Shown: positions 13,870 through 21,571, numbered from the stretch's first letter. The stretch: DNA of 23,284 nt from DASZTU01 sp035493835 (GCA_035493835.1 DATJHO010000041.1:1-23284), one strand, 5' to 3'. Made by a program: numbers and translations. The notes: generated from the sequence alone by a model not told the origin.

Positions 13870-14260
13870 GGATGACGACAATGTGCGTCAGTTCGTGGAG
13901 CGGGCGCTCGGGCACTCCGGCCACGAAGTAGTGACGGCCGAAGATGGGGGCCTCGCGGCCGAAATCTGTGCGGCCGAGCAGGGGGCCTTCGACCTCTTGC
14001 TTTCGGACATCAAGATGCCGGTGATGGATGGCATCGCACTAGCGCTGCAAGTGGGGGCGACCCACCCCGAGATCACCATCGTGCTGATGACCGGCTTTGC
14101 CGATCAGCGCGAGCGGGCGCACGGGCTCGATGCGCTGATCTACGACGTGATCCCAAAGCCATTCACGCTGGGTGAACTGCTCGGCAAGGTCGCCGACGCA
14201 TTGGCAGGCAAGCCGGTCGAAATCGTGTCACTGGCCAAGCGCGCCGCCGCCGAGGGTTGA
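13847..14260 (+). CDS. cpdR: cell-cycle response regulator CpdR
   Basis: This is a single-domain receiver protein. In Caulobacter, unphosphorylated CpdR acts as an adaptor that primes ClpXP and promotes proteolysis of cell-cycle regulators including CtrA; phosphorylation by the CckA-ChpT relay blocks this. The 137 residues are a CheY-like receiver with acidic pocket D9-D10-D11, phospho-acceptor D54 in SDIKMPVMDGIAL, T82 and K104. The segment MTGFADQRERAHGLDALIYDVIPKPF matches Caulobacter CpdR closely and separates it from generic receivers. The last 20 residues form a short variable tail. ATG at 13847 has GGAG eight to nine bases upstream, inside the end of the MJ0042 gene. Rhizobia may carry two CpdR paralogues; which one this is cannot be told here. 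Confidence 0.92.
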   Translation: MARILLAEDDDNVRQFVERALGHSGHEVVTAEDGGLAAEICAAEQGAFDLLLSDIKMPVMDGIALALQVGATHPEITIVLMTGFADQRERAHGLDALIYDVIPKPFTLGELLGKVADALAGKPVEIVSLAKRAAAEG

Positions 14261-14283
14261 CCGCGGGTGCAGCCTCATCACCG

Positions 14284-14407
14284 CGTCATTCCGGCAAAGC
14301 CGGAATCCAGTACTTAACAGAGATTCCCGCTTTCGCGGGAATGACGCCGCGGAGTGGCACGGGTCGGCTCACAAAACTTCGGGTCATTCCCGCGAAGGCG
14401 GGAAGCT
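14284..14407. repeat. three ATTCC/GGAAT-type palindromes (type 3 REP)
   Basis: Three short hairpins lie between the convergent cpdR and lysA stops: CGTCATTCCGGCAAAGCCGG... (14284-14308), TTCCCGCTTTCGCGGGAATG... (14324-14346) and GTCATTCCCGCGAAGGCGGG... (14383-14407). Each is a 6-8-bp stem with outer GTCAT or ATGAC. They resemble the widespread ATTCCCGC...GCGGGAAT intergenic repeats of proteobacteria. The region has no gene, and the repeats may double as transcription barriers. Confidence 0.85.
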
Positions 14408-14511
14408 CTGTTTGTAGCCTGCCCAGCACTTTCGTCGGGGTGACGGCGGATGGTTTGGAGGTCTCAAGGCCCGGAGAGGCCGCGCAGGTCTCCGGCCTCA
14501 GTCCGAAAACC

Positions 14512-15783
14512 TCACAGCCAGTCCGGCACGCTATCCTGCCCGATCAATTCCTCCACCGACCGGCGCGGGCGGATGACGTGCCATTTGTCGCCGTCGACCA
14601 GCACCTCCGGCACCAGGGCGCGGGAATTGTAGGTCGAGGCCATCACCGCGCCATAGGCGCCGGCGCTCATGACCGCGATGAGGTCGCCCTCGCCGACGCC
14701 CTCGATGGTGCGGGCCTGGGCGAGGTAGTCGCCGGTTTCGCAGACCGGGCCGACGATATCGGCGGTGATCGCCGGCTTGTTCGAGTGCCGGACCGGCTGG
14801 ATATCGTGGTGCGCCTCATAGAGCGTGGGGCGGATCAGATCGTTCATCGCCGCATCGACGATGACGAAGGTCTTGCCGCCCGGCAGCTCCGGCGTCTTCA
14901 CATATTCCACGCTGGTGACGAGGATGCCGGCATTGCCGACGATCAGCCGTCCGGGCTCCAGCACCAGCTCGCAGCCGAGCCCGGATATGTGGCGCTTCAC
15001 CACATTGGCGTAGGCGAGCGGATCGGGCGGCGCAGCGTCGTCGAGGTGATAGGGGATGCCGAGGCCGCCGCCCACATCGACGTGGCGGATGTCGTGACCG
15101 TCGGCACGGAGTGCCCGCACCAGATCGGCCAGCAGCGCGAAGGCGCTGTCGAACGGAGCCATCTTGGTGATCTGGCTGCCGATATGCATGTCGACGCCGA
15201 CGGCCCGAACATGTGGTAGCTCGGCGATGCGTGCGTAAACGGCCCGCGCCCGCTCGGCGGGGATGCCGAATTTGTTCTCCGATTTGCCGGTCGAGATCTT
15301 GGCGTGCGTTTCCGCATCGACATCGGGGTTGATGCGCACCGAAACCGGGGCGATCTTGCCCATGGCGCCGGCGATGTCGTTCAGCCGCTCCAGCTCGGGC
15401 TCGGATTCGAGATTAAAACACTTGATGCCGAGCGCGAGGCCGCGCCGCATCTCGGCGACGGTCTTGCCGACGCCCGAAAAGACGATCCGCTCGGGGGGAA
15501 TGCCCGCGGCGATGGCCCGCTCGAGCTCGCCGCCCGAAACCACGTCGGCGCCCGCGCCTTCCTTGCCCAGCAGCGTCAGCACCGCCTGGTTCGACAGCGC
15601 CTTCATGGCGTAGGCGATCAGCGTCTGCTGGCCGGCAAAGGCCTCGCGCATCACCCGCACATGGCGGCGGAGCGTAGCGGCGGAATAGAGGTAGAAGGGC
15701 GTCCCTACCTTTTCGGCAATCGCTTCAACGCCAACTTCCTCGGCGAAGAGCGCGTCCTCGCGGTATTCGAAATGATGTACCAA
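14512..15783 (-). CDS. lysA: diaminopimelate decarboxylase
   Basis: This is the last step of lysine synthesis: PLP-dependent decarboxylation of meso-diaminopimelate to L-lysine. It has 423 residues, normal for LysA. The N-terminal alanine-racemase-type barrel has the PLP lysine K61 in IAYAMKALSNQ. MHIGSQI and VDVGGGLGIPY, both phosphate-binding regions, follow. The C-terminal beta domain has GPVCETGDYLA, whose cysteine and glutamate complete the active site across the dimer. The first codon appears to be TTG at 15783, giving VHHFEYRED, which fits the family start. A GGGGGCGGG stretch precedes it, and no in-frame ATG lies near. A small palindrome (CCTCCCCTGAGGGAGG, 15798-15813) lies just upstream. 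The gene converges on cpdR. Confidence 0.95.
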   Translation of the reverse strand: MVHHFEYREDALFAEEVGVEAIAEKVGTPFYLYSAATLRRHVRVMREAFAGQQTLIAYAMKALSNQAVLTLLGKEGAGADVVSGGELERAIAAGIPPERIVFSGVGKTVAEMRRGLALGIKCFNLESEPELERLNDIAGAMGKIAPVSVRINPDVDAETHAKISTGKSENKFGIPAERARAVYARIAELPHVRAVGVDMHIGSQITKMAPFDSAFALLADLVRALRADGHDIRHVDVGGGLGIPYHLDDAAPPDPLAYANVVKRHISGLGCELVLEPGRLIVGNAGILVTSVEYVKTPELPGGKTFVIVDAAMNDLIRPTLYEAHHDIQPVRHSNKPAITADIVGPVCETGDYLAQARTIEGVGEGDLIAVMSAGAYGAVMASTYNSRALVPEVLVDGDKWHVIRPRRSVEELIGQDSVPDWL

Positions 15784-15892
15784 ACCCGCCCCCCGCGCCT
15801 CCCCTGAGGGAGGAATGACCAGTGCCTTGCTCCGATCTCGGAACGCGCGGGTCGTAACACGCGCCAGCCGTGCTGCTCAAGCGGCTGCGGGA

Positions 15893-16645
15893 CTATCCCC
15901 GGTCGGAGACGGCGCGCGGGGCCGGCTCGGCGAGCGGACCCAGTTCGGCTTCGATCTGGGCGGCCACATATTCCTGCAGCCGCCACAGATGCGGGTCATG
16001 GATGCCCATTTCCTCGAGATGCGTGATGGTGTGCAAAAGATACTCGGCCATCGAGCCGCGGGCGCCCACCGCCCGAGCGAGGACGGAGGCGACCTGTTCC
16101 TCGCTGAGGCCCGAGATATAACGGGGAGAGCGGCGGTCGATACAGAAGGTGAGCGCGCGGATGCGGCACTCGCTGGTCACCACGTCGACCCAGCGCGGCG
16201 GAAAGGCCGATGGCTTCCAGCCCATCTCCCGCTCCAGCAGCTTCTTGAGGTTGGCCTCCACCTCGTGGGGCGGCAGGCGGTAGGCAACCCCCTTGCATGC
16301 CCCGCCATTGTCGAGGGCCAGCATCAGGCCCGGGTTTTCCTCCGAGCCGCGGAACCTCGTGTTCCAGCCGAGGCAAAACGCGCGATGCCAGCCGCGCACC
16401 AGGCCGGTGCGGATTTCGACGAAACCGCAGGCCGGCTTCCAGATCAGCGAGCCATAGGCGAAGAACCACATGTCCGCCGGATCGGGCCCCGTGGCCAGCA
16501 GCCGGGCGATCGTTTCGGCATAGTCTTCGTCCGTGGACTTGACCATGCCTTCGGGTGGGTTCGCGTCGTCCTCGATCGGCTGGCCGCTATGGACAAGAGC
16601 GACATGGTCGGCGGTCAAACGCATTCGGCGTGGCGATCGAGCCAT
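15893..16645 (-). CDS. ChaC-type gamma-glutamylcyclotransferase (second copy)
   Basis: This is a second predicted glutathione-degrading cyclotransferase, 250 residues and only distantly similar to the copy at 9169. It carries WFFAYGSLIWKPACGF near 59-74. NPGLMLALDNGGACKGVAY follows near 104, then LEREMGW with the expected catalytic glutamate, and GSMAEYLLHTITHLEEMGIHD near the end. An extra N-terminal region of about 57 residues, rich in charged residues, is absent from the first copy. ATG at 16645 is chosen because TAGGAG lies about ten bases upstream; the frame stays open a further 18 codons without a good site. It sits between argH (97 bases upstream) and lysA (109 bases downstream) on the same strand. 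In many relatives I recall only a short lipoprotein gene there, and none is visible here. Confidence 0.87.
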   Translation of the reverse strand: MARSPRRMRLTADHVALVHSGQPIEDDANPPEGMVKSTDEDYAETIARLLATGPDPADMWFFAYGSLIWKPACGFVEIRTGLVRGWHRAFCLGWNTRFRGSEENPGLMLALDNGGACKGVAYRLPPHEVEANLKKLLEREMGWKPSAFPPRWVDVVTSECRIRALTFCIDRRSPRYISGLSEEQVASVLARAVGARGSMAEYLLHTITHLEEMGIHDPHLWRLQEYVAAQIEAELGPLAEPAPRAVSDRG

Positions 16646-16742
16646 TGGGCCTACGTCTCCTAACACCCCTCCGTTTTTCTCCCAACCGCCTTGATTCACA
16701 AGTTAATATTTGCGGGGCGCGACGAGAAGGCGCAAGCGCGCC

Positions 16743-18185
16743 CTACTCTATGCCGCCATCCCCATGCCCGTGCGACCCGCTTTTTACCTTCGCGGCGGTT
16801 TTCTCGCCGGTGAGCGCCTCTTTCCAGCGGGCTACCTGCGCCAGCACGTTTTCCGGCGCCGTGCCGCCATAGCTCTTGCGCGAGCGCACCGAGCTTTCGA
16901 CGGTCAGCACCTTGAACACGCGGCTGTCGAGGCGCGGGTCGATGAGCTTGAAATCCTCGATCGTAAGGGCGTCGAGCCCGCAGCCCTTCTGCTCTGCAAG
17001 CGCTACGGCGTGCCCGGTGATGTGATGGGCGTCGCGGAACGGAATATTGGCCTCGCGCACCAGCCAGTCGGCCATGTCGGTGGCGGTCGCAAAGCCGGCG
17101 GCCGCCGAGGCGCGCATGCGCTCGCGGTTGACGGTAAGATCGCCGACCATGCCGGTCATGGCCGCGAGCGCGAGGGACAGGCTGTCGAAGGCGTCGAAGG
17201 CAACTTCCTTGTCCTCCTGCATGTCCTTGGAATAGGCCAGCGGCAGGCCCTTCATCACCACCAGCAGCGAGGTCAGGGCGCCGAGGATGCGGCCGACCTT
17301 GGCGCGCACCAGTTCGGCGGCGTCCGGATTGCGCTTTTGCGGCATGATCGAGGAGCCGGTGCTGAACTTGTCCGAGAGGCGGATGAAGTTGAACTGGGCC
17401 GAGCTCCAGATCACCATCTCCTCGGCGAAGCGCGAGAGGTGCATGGCGCAGATCGCCGCGGCCGCCAGCGTTTCGAGCGCGAAATCGCGGTCGGAGACGG
17501 CATCGAGCGAATTGGCGGTCGGGCGATCGAAACCCAGGGCGGCCGACGTCATGTGGCGGTCGATGGGATACGGGGTGCCGGCGAGAGCGGCCGATCCCAG
17601 CGGATTTTCGTTAAGCCGCTTGCGCGCATCCGCGAGGCGCCCGGCATCGCGGGCCAGCATTTCGACATAGGCCATCAAATGGTGCCCGAAGGTCACCGGC
17701 TGCGCGCTCTGCAGGTGGGTGAAGCCCGGCATGATGGTTTCGAGTTCCTGCTCGGCGCGGGCGACAAGCGCGATCTGCAGCGCCTTGATTTGCGCCAGGA
17801 AGGTGTCGATCACGTCGCGGACATAGAGCCTGAAATCGGTGGCGACCTGATCGTTGCGCGAGCGGGCCGTATGGAGGCGCCCCGCGGGATCGCCGATGAT
17901 TTCCTTGAGCCGGCTTTCCACGTTCATGTGGATGTCTTCCAGCGCGCGCGAAAACGTGAAACTATTTGCGTCGATTTCACCCCGGACCTTCTCTAGACCG
18001 GCGACAATGGCGTCGCGGTCGGATTCGGTCAGGATGCCGGTTGCGGCAAGCATCTGGGCGTGCGCGATTGACCCGGCAATATCCTGCCGGTAGAGCCGGT
18101 GATCGAAGCCGATGGAGGCGTTGATCTCTTCCATGATGGCGTCCGGTCCGGCCGCAAACCGTCCGCCCCACATGCGATTGCTCAT
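16743..18185 (-). CDS. argH: argininosuccinate lyase
   Basis: The enzyme splits argininosuccinate into arginine and fumarate, the last step of arginine synthesis. It has 480 residues, slightly longer than usual (about 460-465) because of a His/Gly-rich tail (GSHGHGDGG). Landmarks are the opening MWGGRF, LEDIHMNVESRL near 105, TARSRNDQVATDFRLY near 130, MPGFTHLQSAQPVTFGHH near 174 and the catalytic loop signature GSSIMPQKRNPDAAE near 297. ATG at 18185 has AGGA about nine bases upstream. Only 40 bases separate it from the divergent tlpA start. After the stop, a 7-bp GC hairpin (16715-16743) without a T-tract could weakly stop transcription. Confidence 0.97.
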   Translation of the reverse strand: MSNRMWGGRFAAGPDAIMEEINASIGFDHRLYRQDIAGSIAHAQMLAATGILTESDRDAIVAGLEKVRGEIDANSFTFSRALEDIHMNVESRLKEIIGDPAGRLHTARSRNDQVATDFRLYVRDVIDTFLAQIKALQIALVARAEQELETIMPGFTHLQSAQPVTFGHHLMAYVEMLARDAGRLADARKRLNENPLGSAALAGTPYPIDRHMTSAALGFDRPTANSLDAVSDRDFALETLAAAAICAMHLSRFAEEMVIWSSAQFNFIRLSDKFSTGSSIMPQKRNPDAAELVRAKVGRILGALTSLLVVMKGLPLAYSKDMQEDKEVAFDAFDSLSLALAAMTGMVGDLTVNRERMRASAAAGFATATDMADWLVREANIPFRDAHHITGHAVALAEQKGCGLDALTIEDFKLIDPRLDSRVFKVLTVESSVRSRKSYGGTAPENVLAQVARWKEALTGEKTAAKVKSGSHGHGDGGIE

Positions 18186-18225
18186 TTGCTAGATCCTGGA
18201 TTTCGCTCGCGATTGGAGAGCTGAT

Positions 18226-18891
18226 TTGACCGCACAAGAGCCGGCAAAATCCCGCAAACGCGGGCCGCAACTGATTGCGGTGGCGGCTCTTGTCGCCTTG
18301 GTCGTAGCTATAGCGGCGACCCTGATGCTTAGCAATGCCACGCCCTCGGGCGCCGCCGGCTGTTCGCCGATGCCGGCCGAAGCCGCCTCCATCGACAAGG
18401 CGGCCGTGGGCGAACTCGCGGCGCTGCAGCCGACCGGCAAGGGGCGCGGCTATGCTGATTTGGCGTTCCAGGATGAAAACGGCAAGCCGGTGGCGCTCAA
18501 GGATTTTGCCGGCAAGACGCTGCTGGTCAATTTCTGGGCCAGCTGGTGCATTCCCTGCCGGGCCGAGATGCCGGCGCTGTCGGCGCTGGCCCAGAAATAT
18601 GACGGGCCGGATTTCATGGTGCTGCCCATCAATCTCGACATCGGCGGTACCGGCATCGACAAGGCCAAGGCGTTCCTCGCTGGCGACAAGATCTCCAATC
18701 TGCCGCTCTATGCCGATCCCTCGCTGAAGACGCTCGACCGGCTGAAGGAAAACGCGGTGGCGTTGGGATTACCGGCGAGCCTCCTGCTCGACCGCAAGGC
18801 GTGCGAACTGGCCATCTTGCAGGGCCCGGCCAAATGGGACAGCCCCGACGGCTTCAACGTCGTCGAAGCCCTCAAGGCGGCCAAGGGCTGA
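18226..18891 (+). CDS. tlpA: TlpA-type membrane-anchored thiol:disulfide oxidoreductase
   Basis: This is a periplasmic thioredoxin-like reductant held by an N-terminal helix. Relatives such as TlpA and CcmG keep cytochrome c or copper-centre cysteines reduced. The 221 residues have a basic N-terminus, a transmembrane helix at about 15-35, and a linker with an isolated Cys46. The thioredoxin domain carries the active site WASWCIPC, Cys108 and Cys111, in LLVNFWASWCIPCRAEMPAL. The product ends after a GLPASLLLDRKAC stretch that holds the cis-proline. The first codon is TTG at 18226, backed by GGAG seven bases upstream; no nearby ATG fits. The divergent argH start is only 40 bases away, so at least one of the two promoters must reach into the neighbouring gene. 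Confidence 0.92.
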   Translation: MTAQEPAKSRKRGPQLIAVAALVALVVAIAATLMLSNATPSGAAGCSPMPAEAASIDKAAVGELAALQPTGKGRGYADLAFQDENGKPVALKDFAGKTLLVNFWASWCIPCRAEMPALSALAQKYDGPDFMVLPINLDIGGTGIDKAKAFLAGDKISNLPLYADPSLKTLDRLKENAVALGLPASLLLDRKACELAILQGPAKWDSPDGFNVVEALKAAKG

Positions 18892-19059
18892 GCCGGCTGC
18901 CCCCTTGGACGGCGGCCAATCCGCCCATAGCCCGATCTAGTATCTGGCGGTTTTTGGCCCCTGTCCGTAAAAAGACCACTCGACGCGCCGGCTGGACTTG
19001 CCGGTGCCGAGAGAACGGTTTCAACCGGTTTGTTCTTATGATCAGCAGGGCATAGCAGC

Positions 19060-19144
19060 GCCGTCGGCGACGACGGCTATCGGTTTTCTCAGCCAACGAA
19101 CGCCACGGCCCTCACCCGTGGCGTTCGTTGGCACAGAAGCTGAG
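19060..19144 (+). promoter_or_regulatory. structured leader before the DUF3300 gene
   Basis: Two hairpins precede the start at 19153. The first is GCCGTCG-GCGA-CGACGGC (19060-19077), seven perfect pairs around a tetraloop. The second is CCAACGAACGCCACGG-CCCTCAC-CCGTGGCGTTCGTTGG (19093-19131), sixteen perfect pairs. Outer bases CTCAG (19088-19092) can pair with CTGAG (19140-19144), which overlaps the presumed ribosome site GAGG (19142-19145). No poly-T follows, so this is unlikely to be a terminator. It may control translation or message stability. Confidence 0.6.
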
Positions 19145-19152
19145 GTCCTGCC

Positions 19153-20592
19153 ATGCTCGCCTTCCGCCGCGCGACCTGCATCGTCGCCTCGATCATGCTG
19201 GCATTGCTCGCGTCTTCGCCGGTGCTGGCGCAGCAGACCGAGGCTCCCGCCGCGGCCACGGCAACCACGACCAGCGAGGATGCCGCTCCCAGCCCCATGA
19301 CCGAAGAGGAGCTCGAGGCGCTGGTGGCCCCGATTGCGCTCTATCCTGACGATATTGTCGCGCTGGTCATGGCAGCTTCGCTTTATCCGCTGCAGATCGT
19401 CGAGGCGCAGCGCTATCTCGACAGCCTCAAGAAGACACCCGACGCCAAGCCCAAGTCCACCTGGGACGGCAGCATCGTCTCGCTGCTGAACTATCCGGAC
19501 GTCGTCAAGATGATGAACGACGACCTCCAGTGGACGCAGGATCTCGGGACGGTTGTCGCCTATCAGCAGAAGGACGCGCTGCTGGCCATCCAGCAATTGC
19601 GCGACAAGGCGGTCGCCGAGGGCGCGATCAAGACCGACGACAAGATCACCGTCTCCAACGAGGACGACAATGTGGTGATCGCGCCGACAAACCCGGAAGC
19701 CGTGTACATTCCCGTCTACGAGCCGGAAATGCTCTATTTGCCCGACTATCAGATCGAGCCGGTCACCTACTATCCAGACCCCTATCCGCTCTACTACAGC
19801 CCCGTCGCCCCCTTCTTTGCCGGGGCAGTCGCTGGCTCAGCCTGGGCCGCGACGGTGGATTGGCGCCGCGGTGGGGTCTGGGGCGGGAAATGGAACGGCG
19901 ATATCGACGTCAACTGCAAGAATTGCCTCAACAACATCAACGGCAAGGTGAAGCTGAACGACGTGGATTGGACCAACGTCGATCGCAGTCAGGTCAGCGT
20001 CGACCGCAGCCAGCTTACCGGCGCCAATCGCACCAAGATCCAGGGCAGCATCACCGATGACCCCGGCAATAATTTGCGGGTGAAGGCCAGCGATATCAAA
20101 AACACGACGGCCGCGGCGAACACGGCGACCAAGGCCAAGGATATTCGGGTGAGTGCGGTGAATGGTGCGGCCGGTGCTGCTGCGGCGGCCGGTCTTGGTG
20201 CGGCGGCGGGTGCCGGTGCGGCAGGTGCTGCTGCGACGGTCAAGCAGAAGGCGCAAACGACGAAGCAATCAGCGCCGGTTACCAAGGCCAAGGGCGCGAC
20301 GGCCAAGTCATCGGGTGCGGCCAAGTCATCGGGTGCGGCCAAGACGACCACTGCGACCAAGGCGAAGGTCGCTTCCGCCAAGAGCACTCATACGGTGAGC
20401 AAACCAAAGGCCGCGGCGCGGGTGGATACGAGGACCGTCGTGCCATCCGGGTTGGGCGAGGTGCGCGGCGGTGCCCAGACAAGATCCTATTCGAAGCAGG
20501 GGCACACCGCCATGCGTACGACCGGGGGAGCCGCCATGGCAGTGCCGCGAGGAGGCGGAGGGGGTGGCGGGGGTGGCGGACATCGGCGCTAA
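19153..20592 (+). CDS. DUF3300 domain-containing exported protein
   Basis: This is an exported protein of unknown function, 479 residues. A signal peptide of about 26 residues ends at VLAQQ. The DUF3300 core runs from about 48 to 190, with VAPIALYPDDIVALVMAAS, NYPDVVKMMNDDLQWTQDLG and NPEAVYIPVYEPEMLY. Next comes a Tyr/Pro-rich stretch and WRRGGVWGGKWNGDIDVNC, with Cys255 and Cys258 in a CKNC pair. After about 330 the sequence is low-complexity (Ala/Lys/Thr/Ser), including a perfectly repeated AKSSGA unit, and it ends in ten glycines and HRR. ATG at 19153 has GAGG seven bases upstream. The DUF2950 gene follows after 16 bases; the two families are commonly paired. Two hairpins precede the gene. 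It probably acts in the periplasm or at the envelope; the function is not known. Confidence 0.9.
   Translation: MLAFRRATCIVASIMLALLASSPVLAQQTEAPAAATATTTSEDAAPSPMTEEELEALVAPIALYPDDIVALVMAASLYPLQIVEAQRYLDSLKKTPDAKPKSTWDGSIVSLLNYPDVVKMMNDDLQWTQDLGTVVAYQQKDALLAIQQLRDKAVAEGAIKTDDKITVSNEDDNVVIAPTNPEAVYIPVYEPEMLYLPDYQIEPVTYYPDPYPLYYSPVAPFFAGAVAGSAWAATVDWRRGGVWGGKWNGDIDVNCKNCLNNINGKVKLNDVDWTNVDRSQVSVDRSQLTGANRTKIQGSITDDPGNNLRVKASDIKNTTAAANTATKAKDIRVSAVNGAAGAAAAAGLGAAAGAGAAGAAATVKQKAQTTKQSAPVTKAKGATAKSSGAAKSSGAAKTTTATKAKVASAKSTHTVSKPKAAARVDTRTVVPSGLGEVRGGAQTRSYSKQGHTAMRTTGGAAMAVPRGGGGGGGGGGHRR
20301..20336 (+). repeat. perfect 18-bp tandem duplication inside the DUF3300 gene
   Basis: GGCCAAGTCATCGGGTGC occurs twice with no gap (20301-20318 and 20319-20336) and adds one in-frame AKSSGA unit to the low-complexity tail. 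Identity at every base suggests a recent slippage event. Confidence 0.9.
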
Positions 20593-20608
20593 TTGCAGAG
20601 GAATGAGC

Positions 20609-21571
20609 ATGAAACCCTTATTTCGGAGACACTTGAGGCGTCCGTCCATCGTTCTTGTCGTGGCGTCGCTGCTGGCGGCTGGCCCCATTACAAGCGGGGC
20701 GGCAATTGCCCAGCAAGCTTCAGGCCTCGCGCAGTATGTCGCGCCCGAAGCACCGCCCGCCTTCGATCAGCCGGCTCAGGCGGTCGACAGCTTCAAGACG
20801 GCGCTGCAAGGCAACGATTTTGATGGGCTGGCCAAACTTTTGGGCCTCGATCCGGCCAAGCTGAAGACCTCGGAGGGCGCCGAGGATACGTTTGCCAAGA
20901 TGCGCGAGGGGGCGGCCAAGCAGCTCGCCGTCGAGGACAATGGCAATCAGCGCATCCTCGAACTGGGCGACGAACAGTGGCCGGTTCCGTTCCCGCTAGC
21001 CCGGCAGGAGGACGGCAAATGGGCTTTTGATACGAACGCCGGGATTCAGGAGATCCTGGCGCGCCGCATCGGCGAGAACGAGACCGAGGCGATTAGCACT
21101 GCCCAGGCCTATGTCGATGCCCAGAACGATTACGCGAGCGCCGACCACGACGGCGACGGGGTTCTGGAATATGCGCAAAAACTGATCAGCACGCCCGGCA
21201 ACACCGACGGCCTCTACTGGCCGGCTGAGCAGGGCGACGGCGAGAGCCCCGCCGGGGCAATCCCGGATAGCGCCCAATTGGAGAAAGCCAAGGCCGGCGG
21301 CGGCTATTTCGGCTATCGCTTCCGCATCTTGCCCGGCCAGGGGGCGAACGTTGCCGGCGGCCAATACGACTACGTCATCAACGGCAACATGATCGCCGGC
21401 TACGGCCTCATCGCCACGCCCGTCACCTATGGCGAGACCGGTATCAACACCTTCGTCGTCAGCAAGGACGGCATCATCTACAAGGCCGACCTCGGCCCCG
21501 ACACCACCGCCAAGGCAGCTGCCATCCGCCGGTTCAATCCGGGCGATGACTGGGAGATCGTGCCGGATTAG
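20609..21571 (+). CDS. DUF2950 family exported protein
   Basis: This is an exported protein of unknown function, 320 residues. The basic N-terminus and hydrophobic stretch (residues 13-33) form a signal peptide ending near AIAQQ. DUF2950 landmarks are AVDSFKTALQGNDFDGLAKLLG near 50, KWAFDTNAGIQEILARRIGENE near 136, AQAYVDAQNDYASADHDGDGVLEYAQKL near 162, YFGYRFRILPGQG near 226, and the end FVVSKDGIIYKADLG...FNPGDDWEIV. ATG at 20609 is chosen because AGAGGA lies six bases upstream; an ATG two codons earlier is too close to that site. It is the second gene of a tight pair with DUF3300, 16 bases after its stop. The HDGDGVLEY segment resembles a calcium-binding acidic loop, but that is only a likeness. 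Confidence 0.92.
   Translation: MKPLFRRHLRRPSIVLVVASLLAAGPITSGAAIAQQASGLAQYVAPEAPPAFDQPAQAVDSFKTALQGNDFDGLAKLLGLDPAKLKTSEGAEDTFAKMREGAAKQLAVEDNGNQRILELGDEQWPVPFPLARQEDGKWAFDTNAGIQEILARRIGENETEAISTAQAYVDAQNDYASADHDGDGVLEYAQKLISTPGNTDGLYWPAEQGDGESPAGAIPDSAQLEKAKAGGGYFGYRFRILPGQGANVAGGQYDYVINGNMIAGYGLIATPVTYGETGINTFVVSKDGIIYKADLGPDTTAKAAAIRRFNPGDDWEIVPD

Noticed and set aside
13222..13881. Minus-strand frame opposite the MJ0042 gene
   Set aside because: The product is a repetitive Arg/Leu/Glu mixture with no domain; the plus strand has a clear zinc ribbon and helix.
14284..14407. Possible CRISPR-like array
   Set aside because: The repeats are short hairpins in mixed orientation with unequal spacing and no constant direct repeat.
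16715..16743. Intrinsic terminator after argH
   Set aside because: The 7-bp GC stem has a 15-base loop and no T-tract on the minus strand, so I do not call it a terminator.
18892..19055. Small gene between tlpA and the DUF3300 gene
   Set aside because: Open frames here begin inside tlpA in another frame and show no ribosome site or recognisable product.
20550..20589. G-rich tract at the end of the DUF3300 gene as a recoding or G-quadruplex signal
   Set aside because: It simply encodes the glycine tail usual for this family, and the frame stays intact to a normal stop.
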